From an uncultured Bacilli bacterium (GTDB taxonomy: Bacteria; Bacillota_I; Bacilli_A; RF39; UBA660), in the NCBI GenBank assembly GCA_910583745.1, contig CAJTZC010000035.1:1-9421 (forward strand): DNA of 9,421 bases. Direction: 5' to 3'. The position numbers and the translations under genes were made by a program. The notes below the pieces were generated by a model that did no database searches, was not told the DNA's origin, and was given only the letters and a program-made list of their open reading frames with translations. Each line of letters opens with the position of its first letter. The first letter of the stretch is position 1. This document shows positions 1-6,400 of the stretch, in pieces.

Positions 1-144
1 GGGAGTTCTTCTAATATAATTCCAAATCCACTTGAGTTCTTCATCAGTATGAGCAGAAGGATGAGGAGTAAGAGGTCTATGAGACTTATCAATTTAAGAC
101 TCATTTGTTCCGTCATATCTCTTATTCCATCTCATAAGGTTAGT
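1..144 (-). pseudogene. Transposase fragment (HTH region of an IS481/IS3-like integrase-type transposase), interrupted by a stop
   Basis: Read on the minus strand from 144 down, the frame gives RWNKRYDGTNES, then a TAA at 94-96, then IDKSHRPLTPHPSAHTDEE and LKWIWNYIRRTP to the window edge. This matches the conserved stretch of IS481/IS3-like DDE transposases in Firmicutes: an RW..RYDGT..SL motif, then KSHRP, then a HP.AHT.EE(I/L)KWI helix, which is the second HTH and linker before the catalytic core. The family expects a leucine codon where the TAA stands, so one base change (for example TTA to TAA) explains the break. The N-terminal end is not recognisable to the right of about 140, where unrelated plus-strand coding sequence begins. 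The catalytic DDE domain, if present, lies left of the window. I read it as a decayed insertion relic. The family is recognised by motif memory, not by a search. Confidence 0.8.
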
Positions 145-358
145 GCAAGCTGTATGTGGCGATATCGAACTGAGTATTCAAGTGGGTCCTACCTTATTCA
201 AAGCGACAAATAACAATATAAATAGCCATACTTTGGCGAGAGAGGCTTCTGAAAAAGTAAAAGTCAAAATTGTCTATACGAACAACGACCATTGGGCCGA
301 TGGAGACTTCGAGGTCTCTTTTGGCAACATCACATTGGATTATGGGTCTGTCGACTGA
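143..358 (+). pseudogene. C-terminal remnant of an unidentified beta-rich protein, 5' end lost
   Basis: The frame is open from about 98 to the TGA at 356-358. The only candidate start is a GTG at 143 with a poor upstream AAGG, sitting right where the transposase relic ends. The 71 codons alternate polar and hydrophobic residues (for example VKVKIVYTNN, FEVSFGNITLDYG), suggesting beta strands, with no membrane segment. Codon use, including several C-ending codons and TCG contexts, is like the neighbouring genes and unlike the relic. It lies 34 bp upstream of the DUF5305 gene in the same direction, as an operon partner would. I infer that it is the 3' end of a secreted or surface protein gene whose 5' part was removed or displaced by the insertion. 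I do not recognise the family. A genuine short GTG-started gene is possible but less likely. Confidence 0.5.
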
Positions 359-392
359 GATAAACACTACTAGAAAGTAGAGGAAAAAGGGA

Positions 393-1439
393 ATGGAAAA
401 AAGTGAAAAGAATATTGTGGAAAAAAAAGATACGAACATACGGATATGGCTTTACTCGATAGTATTCATCGTCTTCGCATCTCTCTCTGTATTTTTGATT
501 TTTAAATATGTCGATAAAAAATCTAGCATGGAAGAGACAATCAACTATTCGGAGAATGGAACAATCGATTACAAGGTTTCTCTCAAAGATAACGACTATT
601 ACGAAGGCGAATTCGTCGAACAAAATAAAATCTATATCGCATCTCTCATAGATAAAATCGAGATAGATTTCGATTACGATTTCAACATCGACAGAGATAT
701 CGATTGTGTCTTTTCTTACGATATATATTCTGAGCTGATTATCAAAGATGGAACGAGTGATAGAGAATACATACATAAAAAGTACAACGTCCAAAGCAAT
801 GTCGAAAATATACAAAATATTAAAAACTACGATTTTGTTAAACATGTCTCCATAGATTACGATTACTATAATATGTTGGCTTCGAAATTCAAGGGCGATT
901 ACGGTATCGATACGGAAAGTTATCTCCGCGTCATGTTCGTTCTCAAAAAGGACAATAAAGATGTGACTCTCAACGACAGCAGTATGTATGTCGATATCCC
1001 CTTGTCAGAAAGGGCTATAAGTATAAATACTTCTCCTTTAGGGACAAATACGTATAAACAATTGGTCGATGCTTCTGGTGAAAATAATTCTGGAATAGGA
1101 TACATCATCGGGTTAGTTTTCATCATCGTGATGATGGTCGTCGTATTATTTTTACTAGTAAGCAAGTTATACAGAAAGAGAAGTAAATACCAAAAACACA
1201 TCGCTAAGTTATTGAGAGAATACGATAGAATGATTGTCGAAGTTTCTAGTGTTCCAAATCTCGACGACAAAGAGAGAATTATTAGAATTTCTGAGTTCAA
1301 GGAACTCTTGGATGCGAGAGATAATTTGAAATTGCCTATCATGTATTTCGAACGAATAAAAAATAAAGAAGCTCTGTTCTTCATCAACGACAGTGAACAC
1401 CTCTATTTGTACGTCGTCAAAGACAGAGAAGAAGTTTAA
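393..1439 (+). CDS. DUF5305 family membrane protein
   Basis: This 348-residue protein has a short charged N-terminus, a membrane segment at about 17-38, a long polar external region (about 40-230) rich in Asp, Tyr and Ile, a second membrane segment at about 235-257 and a basic then mixed cytoplasmic tail. The tail carries the pattern I associate with DUF5305 (PF17231): LLREYDRMIVE, then FKELLDARDN, then LPIMYFE and a final YLYVVKD strand. The external part would be the beta-rich DUF5305 domain. The start is set by AGAGGA at 379-384, eight bases before ATG 393. The family has no assigned biochemical role; its genes often sit near SipW-type signal peptidases and their substrates. That link is recalled knowledge, and it fits the SipW-type protein at the right end of this window. 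The gene probably formed an operon with the truncated gene upstream. Confidence 0.82.
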   Translation: MEKSEKNIVEKKDTNIRIWLYSIVFIVFASLSVFLIFKYVDKKSSMEETINYSENGTIDYKVSLKDNDYYEGEFVEQNKIYIASLIDKIEIDFDYDFNIDRDIDCVFSYDIYSELIIKDGTSDREYIHKKYNVQSNVENIQNIKNYDFVKHVSIDYDYYNMLASKFKGDYGIDTESYLRVMFVLKKDNKDVTLNDSSMYVDIPLSERAISINTSPLGTNTYKQLVDASGENNSGIGYIIGLVFIIVMMVVVLFLLVSKLYRKRSKYQKHIAKLLREYDRMIVEVSSVPNLDDKERIIRISEFKELLDARDNLKLPIMYFERIKNKEALFFINDSEHLYLYVVKDREEV

Positions 1440-1470
1440 CCAGAAAAAAAACAGATTCTGGTGTTTTATT
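1439..1470 (+). terminator. Possible intrinsic terminator after the DUF5305 gene
   Basis: ACCAGAA (1439-1445) pairs with TTCTGGT (1456-1462), a 7-bp stem with a 10-base A-rich loop, followed by GTTTTATT. It begins on the last base of the stop codon. The stem is short and AT-rich and the T tract is interrupted, so termination may be weak, but its place between an operon end and a new promoter is right. Confidence 0.5.
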
Positions 1471-1530
1471 GGTTTCACCGATAATTCATGTATTACTCAT
1501 TAAAATTTACTGTTATGCTTTTCGATAATA

Positions 1531-1551
1531 TGGTATAATTCGCGTAGGAGG
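1531..1551 (+). promoter_or_regulatory. Extended -10 promoter and Shine-Dalgarno for the lemA-like gene
   Basis: TGGTATAAT at 1531-1539 is an extended -10 (TGnTATAAT). No good -35 is visible 16-18 bases upstream. A start about seven bases downstream would fall near 1546, at the edge of a perfect AGGAGG (1546-1551) that lies nine bases before ATG 1561. The mRNA leader would then be only about 15 bases, just enough to hold the ribosome site. Confidence 0.65.
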
Positions 1552-1560
1552 AAGATTTTT

Positions 1561-2076
1561 ATGCCAGTAGAAATTTTAATCGTAGTACTTATTTTGATAG
1601 CGGTCATTGCCATTTTATTGTTTATATCGTTACCCAAACTTTTATATGCTAAAGAGGATATAAAGGTCACGTATGTGAATTTAGATGCCATCCTGAAAGA
1701 AAGATGGACTCTCATTCCGAAATATATCGAGGCAGTTAAACCTTATTCTGCAAATGGACTGGGCATTCTCGAAGAAATCATCTTGCTTAGAAATACGACA
1801 TTTGAAAATATGAAGTTTATGAAGAAAGTGGAGACAGACAGAGAACTCAACAATCGCATCATAGAAATGGATTTAAAAATACGAGAATATGTGGAATTAC
1901 GGGATGACGAGAAATTGAACGACATTTTGAGCACTTATGATAAATTAGGAAAAGATTTAGAAGAAGCGAAACTCGTCTATAATGCTTCTATCGATAAGCT
2001 CAATAAGCTGACTTCTCGGTTTCCAACCAATCTCGTCGCCTTAGTTGCTGGATTTGCAAAAGTAAAAAAATTATAG
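1561..2076 (+). CDS. lemA: LemA family membrane protein
   Basis: This 171-residue protein has an N-terminal membrane anchor (about 4-27) followed by a helical domain. Residues 38-63 follow the LemA pattern: a Y.NLDAILKERW.LIP segment, then a .VKPYS segment, corresponding to the family's N..W.Q...RR.DLIPNLV..V..YA. The C-terminus YNASIDKLN, then FPTNLVALVAGF, is the conserved closing helix of LemA proteins. The length is close to the usual 180-190. LemA proteins are anchored with the helical bundle on one face of the membrane; their molecular function is unknown, although they recur beside TPM/DUF2207-type and metalloprotease genes. Here the gene opens a run of envelope genes that ends with a DUF2207-like protein. 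The start is fixed by AGGAGG and an extended -10 just upstream. No terminator separates it from the next gene, 27 bp on. Confidence 0.9.
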   Translation: MPVEILIVVLILIAVIAILLFISLPKLLYAKEDIKVTYVNLDAILKERWTLIPKYIEAVKPYSANGLGILEEIILLRNTTFENMKFMKKVETDRELNNRIIEMDLKIREYVELRDDEKLNDILSTYDKLGKDLEEAKLVYNASIDKLNKLTSRFPTNLVALVAGFAKVKKL

Positions 2077-2103
2077 AGTTCCTCTCTAGGTCGAGGTGAA
2101 ACG

Positions 2104-2994
2104 ATGATAGTAAATGTGAGTGGAAGGACGGACATCGTCGCCTTCTATATGGAATGGTTTTTAAATCGATTAGAAGAAGGATTTTTTATGTTTAGAAATC
2201 CTTTTTATAAAAACTTAGTGCATAGAATCGACTGTAAAGACATCGATATGTTCGTTTTTTGTACAAAAAATCCTGAAAATCTTTTAAAAAATATAGATAA
2301 GATACAAATTCCTTTTGTAGTTCAGGTGACTATCACGCCGTATGGGAAAGATATCGAACCCCATGTTCCCAATAAAGTGAGCACGATGGAACTGATCAAA
2401 AAGATGGCACGCATCATTGAGAAAGAGAGAATCTTCGTCCGCTATGACCCCATCTTATTGAACGATAAATACAATCTCGATTATCACGTCAAGGCCTTTC
2501 GAGACATCGTCGAGGCTCTAAGTGAAAGTGTCAATTCTATCATCGTCTCGTTTGTCGACGAGTATAAAAATGTCAAAAAGAACAGAGACGTTTTGAATCA
2601 CCGCGCATTTTCTCAGAGTGATTTCGCTTTCCTCGGTGAACACTTTTCTGAAATCGCATCTTCTCATGGACTTACAGTGCAGACCTGTGGAGAAGAGGAG
2701 ACTCTTTTTGAATACGGCTTTATTCAGAATGACTGTGTAACCACTGAATTGGTAGAGAAATTTACGGGCAAGAGGATTACAGAAAAGTGGAAAGCTCGAA
2801 AAAACAAGAATTGCCATTGTGTACAGATGTATGACATCGGAGATTATAATTCATGTAAACATTTTTGCAAATATTGCTATGCAAATTACAGCGAAGAGGA
2901 TATCGAAAAAAACTGTAGAGCACACGATGTGAATAGTCCTCTTTTAATCGGTCATTTAGGCAAAGATGATGTCGTCAAAAAAGTAAATAAATAA
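2104..2994 (+). CDS. DUF1848 family protein with a C-terminal cysteine cluster
   Basis: This 296-residue soluble protein begins with SGRTDIVAFYMEWFLNR, the signature N-terminus of DUF1848 (PF08902), followed by FRNPF and VFCTKNPEN. FVRYDPI lies at about 111-117. The C-terminus holds C237-x-C239, then DIGDYN, then C251-x3-C255-x2-C258-YAN, with C271 beyond. This C-terminal cluster is characteristic of the family, and its CX3CX2C spacing is that of radical-SAM iron-sulphur sites. Function is unassigned; a radical-SAM-like or DNA-repair-type enzyme is an inference from the cluster and from similarity of the CYAN ending to photoproduct-lyase proteins. GAGGTGA (2093-2099) gives a strong ribosome site before ATG 2104. 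It lies 27 bp after lemA and is probably cotranscribed, although it is the only gene of the block with no membrane segment. Confidence 0.9.
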   Translation: MIVNVSGRTDIVAFYMEWFLNRLEEGFFMFRNPFYKNLVHRIDCKDIDMFVFCTKNPENLLKNIDKIQIPFVVQVTITPYGKDIEPHVPNKVSTMELIKKMARIIEKERIFVRYDPILLNDKYNLDYHVKAFRDIVEALSESVNSIIVSFVDEYKNVKKNRDVLNHRAFSQSDFAFLGEHFSEIASSHGLTVQTCGEEETLFEYGFIQNDCVTTELVEKFTGKRITEKWKARKNKNCHCVQMYDIGDYNSCKHFCKYCYANYSEEDIEKNCRAHDVNSPLLIGHLGKDDVVKKVNK

Positions 2995-3023
2995 TTATCG
3001 GTACATGGGCATATACTATATCG

Positions 3024-3031
3024 AAAAGGAG
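3024..3031 (+). promoter_or_regulatory. Shine-Dalgarno deciding the MscS start
   Basis: AAAAGGAG lies six bases before ATG 3038. An in-frame ATG at 3005 would add 11 residues but has no purine-rich site upstream, so 3038 is preferred. Confidence 0.8.
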
Positions 3032-3037
3032 ATTGCC

Positions 3038-3886
3038 ATGTATACAAGTATTTATACTTTCGATGTAATTTTGGAGTTGGCTGTATATTCGATATTTATC
3101 TTTTTAGTAGTCAGTGTATTGAAGTTTGTCGCAAAAAAGCTCGTCGGAAGATTTAAGGACGAAAAAATCTCTTATAGTTCTTACAATACGGTTCGATTTG
3201 GGTTGAATGTCTTTTTAGTCTTTCTTTTCCTCTTTCTATGGGGACCTCTTTTTAGAAATTTGATGTTGACTTTATGCTTTGGTGCTCTGTGCTTGGCTTT
3301 GCTCGGCAAAGACGTCGTCGTGAATTGGTTGTGTGGTCTCTACATTAAAAATAAAAAAATATTTTCGATTGGTGATAGGATAGAGATAGGCTCTACCGCA
3401 GGAGAAGTCATATCTTTGGGGCGATTCGGCGTCGAAGCTTTGGAACTCTCTAAAAATAGCTTATATGGGCAAACTACGGGAATGATTCTGTATTTTTCTA
3501 ATAAGGAAATATTGAAAAATCCTATTTTCAACAGTTCGCGATATAGTCGATATGTTTGGGATGAAATCGAGGTACCCATTCCTTTAGGAGAAGATATTGG
3601 TCAAGCGAAGAGGTCTCTTTATAAAATTTTAAACGATTTCGATATCATTAAAAGCGTACCAAGTAAAATGCGCAATGACTTGGATGCTTTACATAGTTCT
3701 ATTAAATTGTCCTATAATAATTGTGAACCGACTATATATACACATGTTCGCGATGCAAAGGTCTTTCTCACTTTGCGGTACCTCGTACAACCTAGAAAAG
3801 CCATTTCCGTAAGAAGCATGCTTTGGAGTAAGATTGTAGACTCTTATGGACGAGGAGAAATCGTTTTGTATAAAGTTGATGATTAA
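3038..3886 (+). CDS. MscS family small-conductance mechanosensitive channel
   Basis: The 282-residue product has three membrane segments (about 9-32, 52-69 and 73-90) followed by a soluble domain. The third segment, rich in Gly, Ala and Leu (FGALCLALLGKD), leads into VVVNWLCGLYI and then IFSIGDRIEIGSTAGEV, the MscS pore helix running into the beta domain. FSNKEILKNPIFN at about 153-165 corresponds to the family's (I/L)xNxxxxxxxxxN strand. MscS channels open under membrane tension to release solutes on osmotic downshock. At 282 residues it is about the size of E. coli MscS (286). A roughly 18-residue insert with SLYGQTTG between GRFGVEALEL and the FSNKE strand is longer than I would expect. 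The gene is 43 bp after the DUF1848 gene with no terminator between them. The subfamily is not resolved. Confidence 0.85.
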   Translation: MYTSIYTFDVILELAVYSIFIFLVVSVLKFVAKKLVGRFKDEKISYSSYNTVRFGLNVFLVFLFLFLWGPLFRNLMLTLCFGALCLALLGKDVVVNWLCGLYIKNKKIFSIGDRIEIGSTAGEVISLGRFGVEALELSKNSLYGQTTGMILYFSNKEILKNPIFNSSRYSRYVWDEIEVPIPLGEDIGQAKRSLYKILNDFDIIKSVPSKMRNDLDALHSSIKLSYNNCEPTIYTHVRDAKVFLTLRYLVQPRKAISVRSMLWSKIVDSYGRGEIVLYKVDD

Positions 3887-3898
3887 ATCGATAAACTA

Positions 3899-3907
3899 TG
3901 ATATAAT
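3899..3907 (+). promoter_or_regulatory. Extended -10 promoter for the RDD/zinc protease unit
   Basis: TGATATAAT is a perfect extended -10. The nearest -35-like sequence, TTGATG at 3876-3881, is 20 bases away, too far for an optimal promoter, so the TG extension probably matters. The start would be near 3914, about 27 bases before ATG 3941. Confidence 0.6.
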
Positions 3908-3940
3908 TGAATTATTGAACGGTATGGTGATTTGCTACAT

Positions 3941-4561
3941 ATGATTTTCAAAAGGTTAATAGCTTTTCTATTCGACATATTCGTCGTGGTGTTTATCTCC
4001 AATACATTGTCTATGACACCGCTCAATCCCCATTATGACGATTTCGTCGATTTACAGACGGAAATCCTGTCTAAAGTAGAGGCTTTTGAAGAAAAAATAG
4101 AGGATAGGAATGAGGAAGTGGAAGCACAAGAAAAAGAAGCCTTTTCTATCTACTATAAAGAAACAGTTCAAGAGTTAAATCAGTTGTCGGTCATAAGCGA
4201 CGTCATTATCATCACGGTTGTGCTCTTGTATTTTGTCGTCTTTGCCTTTTTCTTCGGTGGTGAGACGGTCGGCTTGCGGTTGGTCCGATTGAAAATTGTC
4301 GACAAAAAGAATAGGCGTCCGTCGATGTGGAGATTGTTTTTTAGAATATCTATCTTGTATCTATTGCCATTTACAGTTTTAAATTCCATCGCGTGTTATG
4401 TTTTAGATGCCTCGTCATATGCGACGTTCTCTTCTAGATGTTATCTCATAACAAACGGATTGATGTGGCTCATGCCACTCATGGTCCTGTTTACTCATAA
4501 GAATCGAGGTTTGCAAGACATCATTGCAGGAACAAACGTAGTGGAAGTCGAAAGGAAGTAA
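3941..4561 (+). CDS. RDD family membrane protein
   Basis: This 206-residue protein begins IFKRLIAFLFDIFVVVF: Arg and Asp near the first membrane helix are the first elements of the RDD signature (PF06271). Membrane helices lie at about 8-22, 87-105, 128-150 and 160-178. GETVGLRLVRLKIVD matches the conserved G.T.G.R...L.V segment, and RGLQDIIAGTNVV near the C-terminus supplies the final Asp. RDD proteins are small membrane proteins proposed to act in transport; some are Na+/H+ antiporters, but no substrate can be assigned here. Between helices 1 and 2 there is a charged, Glu/Lys-rich stretch (about 35-82) likely to form a helix or coiled coil. A TTG at 3932 would add three residues, but GGTGA at 3926-3930 is spaced far better for ATG 3941. 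The stop is five bases from the next gene, so the two are surely cotranscribed. Confidence 0.85.
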   Translation: MIFKRLIAFLFDIFVVVFISNTLSMTPLNPHYDDFVDLQTEILSKVEAFEEKIEDRNEEVEAQEKEAFSIYYKETVQELNQLSVISDVIIITVVLLYFVVFAFFFGGETVGLRLVRLKIVDKKNRRPSMWRLFFRISILYLLPFTVLNSIACYVLDASSYATFSSRCYLITNGLMWLMPLMVLFTHKNRGLQDIIAGTNVVEVERK

Positions 4562-4566
4562 AGAAA

Positions 4567-5244
4567 ATGAATTATGTGTCATACTACGGATTAACCTTTA
4601 TAGCGTTAATTATCACTTTAGGAGCACAGTTTTTTATAAGTTCTACTTATGGAAAATACAAGAAAGTCAGCAATAAAAAAGCCATCAGTGGTTGTGAGGC
4701 GGCGAAAGAAATCCTCGAGAAGAATGGGTTATCTGACATATACGTCGTCGAGACGAGAGGAAATCTCACAGACCATTATGACCCTTCTCGAAAGGTCGTT
4801 AGGCTTTCCAGCGAGGTCTTTCACGGAGAATCGGTCGCGTCGGTCGCCATCGCGGCTCACGAATGTGGGCACGCCATTCAAGATAAAGAAGGATACACCT
4901 TCATGAGAATAAGGTCTTTCTTGGTCCCGTTTGTAAATCTCGCATCGTATGTCGGATATTTTGCCATCATGATTGGCGTTGTCGCTAGTCTCATCAACAT
5001 GGTATGGCTAGGTATCTTGATGGAAGTAGTGATTTTGCTATTCCAAATCGTCACCCTTCCCGTAGAAATCGATGCCTCGAAGAGAGCTTTGAACGAAGTG
5101 GAAAAGTTAGCGCTTTTGAACAAGGGGGAGCTCGATGCCGGTAAAAAAGTTTTGACTTCTGCAGCGATGACCTATGTCGCCAGTGTGTTGACTGCTATAT
5201 TAGAACTTTTACGACTCATCTTGGCATTTACCAATAGAGATTAA
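4567..5244 (+). CDS. YugP-like membrane zinc metallopeptidase (Zn_protease_2, PF04298)
   Basis: The protein has 225 residues. A membrane helix at about 6-26 is followed by a soluble stretch with DHYDPSRKVVRLS (about 69-81) and then HECGHAIQ at 98-105, the HExxH zinc and catalytic motif. Two membrane helices (about 119-138 and 142-160) follow, then LPVEIDASKRA at about 164-174, whose acidic residue is the likely third zinc ligand. A C-terminal helix completes the YugP (PF04298) layout, and the length is the family norm. The family is inferred to cleave membrane or membrane-proximal proteins; substrates are unknown. AAAGGAAG (4551-4558) inside the end of the RDD gene provides the ribosome site, and translation is probably coupled. 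A terminator follows at 5256, so this is the last gene of its unit. Confidence 0.92.
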   Translation: MNYVSYYGLTFIALIITLGAQFFISSTYGKYKKVSNKKAISGCEAAKEILEKNGLSDIYVVETRGNLTDHYDPSRKVVRLSSEVFHGESVASVAIAAHECGHAIQDKEGYTFMRIRSFLVPFVNLASYVGYFAIMIGVVASLINMVWLGILMEVVILLFQIVTLPVEIDASKRALNEVEKLALLNKGELDAGKKVLTSAAMTYVASVLTAILELLRLILAFTNRD

Positions 5245-5255
5245 ATTTTTTAAAT

Positions 5256-5278
5256 AGGCACTTTTGGTGTCTTTTTTT
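5256..5278 (+). terminator. Intrinsic terminator after the zinc protease gene
   Basis: AGGCAC (5256-5261) pairs with GTGTCT (5267-5272), including one G-U pair, around a five-base loop, and runs straight into seven T's (5272-5278). It starts 12 bases after the stop codon. This is the best terminator in the window for the plus strand. Confidence 0.8.
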
Positions 5279-5314
5279 ATGAGGAAAACGGTAGAAAAAA
5301 ACAAAATAAAAAGT

Positions 5315-5320
5315 TATAAT
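5315..5320 (+). promoter_or_regulatory. Possible -10 element for the DUF2207-like gene
   Basis: A perfect TATAAT stands 31 bases before ATG 5352, in the short gap after the preceding terminator. The -35 region (around 5292) is only A-rich and there is no TG extension, so the call rests on the hexamer and its position. Confidence 0.45.
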
Positions 5321-5351
5321 AGAAACAATAGAGTAGGTTGGGTCGAGTTTT

Positions 5352-6380
5352 ATGAAAAAACGCGTGAAAAGTAAAAGTTATAACCGATGGATAATGATAG
5401 ATATCGTCGTCGTAGTCGTTATCATCATCTTGGCTTATTTTCAGTCGATGGGAGATGTAAAAGAAGAGCTAAGTTATTATACTGGCGAAATAAGCACACT
5501 TCTTTACATAGGAGTTGTTCTATTTTGTATGGCTCCCAAGATTTTTCTTTACTCCGCCTATTATTTTGGCGTGCGATTGGTTATCAAAAGGGTACAAAGA
5601 CGAAATTTGACATACACAGTCGTCGAAGATATTCCTTATTATAGAGAAGTATTGGAAGGATTTACACCTTACGAAATCAGTATTTTAGCAAACCTCTCGA
5701 TTGAGGAAAAAAAAGATGTCGTCGCGACAATCTTGTGGTATCAAAATAAAAAGGTCATCGATATCGATCACGAAAAAATCATTTTCTTCGATAATGTCCT
5801 TCTCGACGAAAGAGATAAGTTCTTCATCGACTACTTAAAGACGAGAGATTTAGGCTATCTCGAAGCTTATAAAAACTGTTCTTTTGAAGAATTGAAAAGA
5901 AAAGGTTACATTCAAGACAACGAGGAAAGACCGAATCCTTTTAAAGAAACATTAAAAAGTATAGGATTCATATTTTTAAGTGGCATTCTTGTCGTTCTTT
6001 TGGTTTTGTTCAATGTCTTTTTTGTAAAAAGTATATTATTTAAGATATTTTTGATTTTGGCTGTATTGTCCCTAGAGGCGTTTATCGTCTTTAAACGACT
6101 ATCGATTCTTCTCTCAGGATATGTCTATCAGAACAGCAGATTCTCAAGAACTTCTCTCGGCGAAGAGAAGACCGAATATATTCACGCCTTGCAAAACTTT
6201 ATTCACGATTTCGGAAATTTCAAACACACCTCGAAAGAGCAGTTGGTTTTGTGGGAGGACTTCCTCACTTATGCCGTCGTTCTAGAGGAAAACGATAAAA
6301 TTATCGAGGAAATAGAGGACATTTTGGAAAGTGGAGAGACGGAGAAAAGACTTTCTAGAGTAAAACATTTACTCGATTAA
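5352..6380 (+). CDS. DUF2207-like membrane protein (C-terminal half type)
   Basis: This 342-residue protein has membrane segments at about 13-30, 47-72, 200-221 and 225-247. Between the pairs is a cytoplasmic domain of about 115 residues: P.EISILANLSIEEKKDVVATILWY, then YQNKKVIDID, resembling the P..a..L......t.ilaLa.kg.i.i module of DUF2207 (PF09972, YciQ-like). After the last helix comes ALQNFIHDFGNF, then LVLWEDFLTYAVVLEENDKI, which matches the DUF2207 C-terminal FL.DFS...LWE.YLvYA..LG..dkv motif. The large external beta domain that normally precedes these parts is missing; the protein starts directly with a helix. Function is unknown. Proteins of this type often accompany LemA, present 3.3 kb upstream. 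No strong Shine-Dalgarno is visible before ATG 5352, although a -10 and a terminator bracket the gene as a separate unit. Confidence 0.75.
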   Translation: MKKRVKSKSYNRWIMIDIVVVVVIIILAYFQSMGDVKEELSYYTGEISTLLYIGVVLFCMAPKIFLYSAYYFGVRLVIKRVQRRNLTYTVVEDIPYYREVLEGFTPYEISILANLSIEEKKDVVATILWYQNKKVIDIDHEKIIFFDNVLLDERDKFFIDYLKTRDLGYLEAYKNCSFEELKRKGYIQDNEERPNPFKETLKSIGFIFLSGILVVLLVLFNVFFVKSILFKIFLILAVLSLEAFIVFKRLSILLSGYVYQNSRFSRTSLGEEKTEYIHALQNFIHDFGNFKHTSKEQLVLWEDFLTYAVVLEENDKIIEEIEDILESGETEKRLSRVKHLLD

Positions 6381-6385
6381 AAAGT

Positions 6386-6400
6386 GAGGCTCATGGTCTC
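6386..6400. terminator. Bidirectional terminator between converging genes
   Basis: GAGGC (6386-6390) and GTCTC (6396-6400) form a five-base-pair stem, with one G-U pair, around TCATG. On the plus strand it is followed by TTTCTTTC, serving the DUF2207-like gene; on the minus strand by AC and TTTTT, serving tmcAL. The stop codon of tmcAL lies inside the loop. The stem is short, so efficiency is uncertain. Confidence 0.6.

Noticed and set aside
330..845. Long minus-strand frame opposite the DUF5305 gene
   Set aside because: It is a shadow of a well-supported plus-strand gene. It has no ribosome site and its sequence is the hydrophobic complement of Asp/Ile/Asn-rich codons.
920..1478. Two minus-strand frames over the DUF5305 tail and terminator
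   Set aside because: They have no start signal, overlap a gene with recognisable family motifs, and resemble no family.
3005..3037. Eleven-residue N-terminal extension of the MscS protein
   Set aside because: AAAAGGAG sits six bases before ATG 3038, while ATG 3005 has no Shine-Dalgarno; the extension is polar and unconserved in appearance.
3932..3940. TTG start of the RDD protein
   Set aside because: The GGTGA site would be only one base from the TTG; its distance to ATG 3941 is workable.
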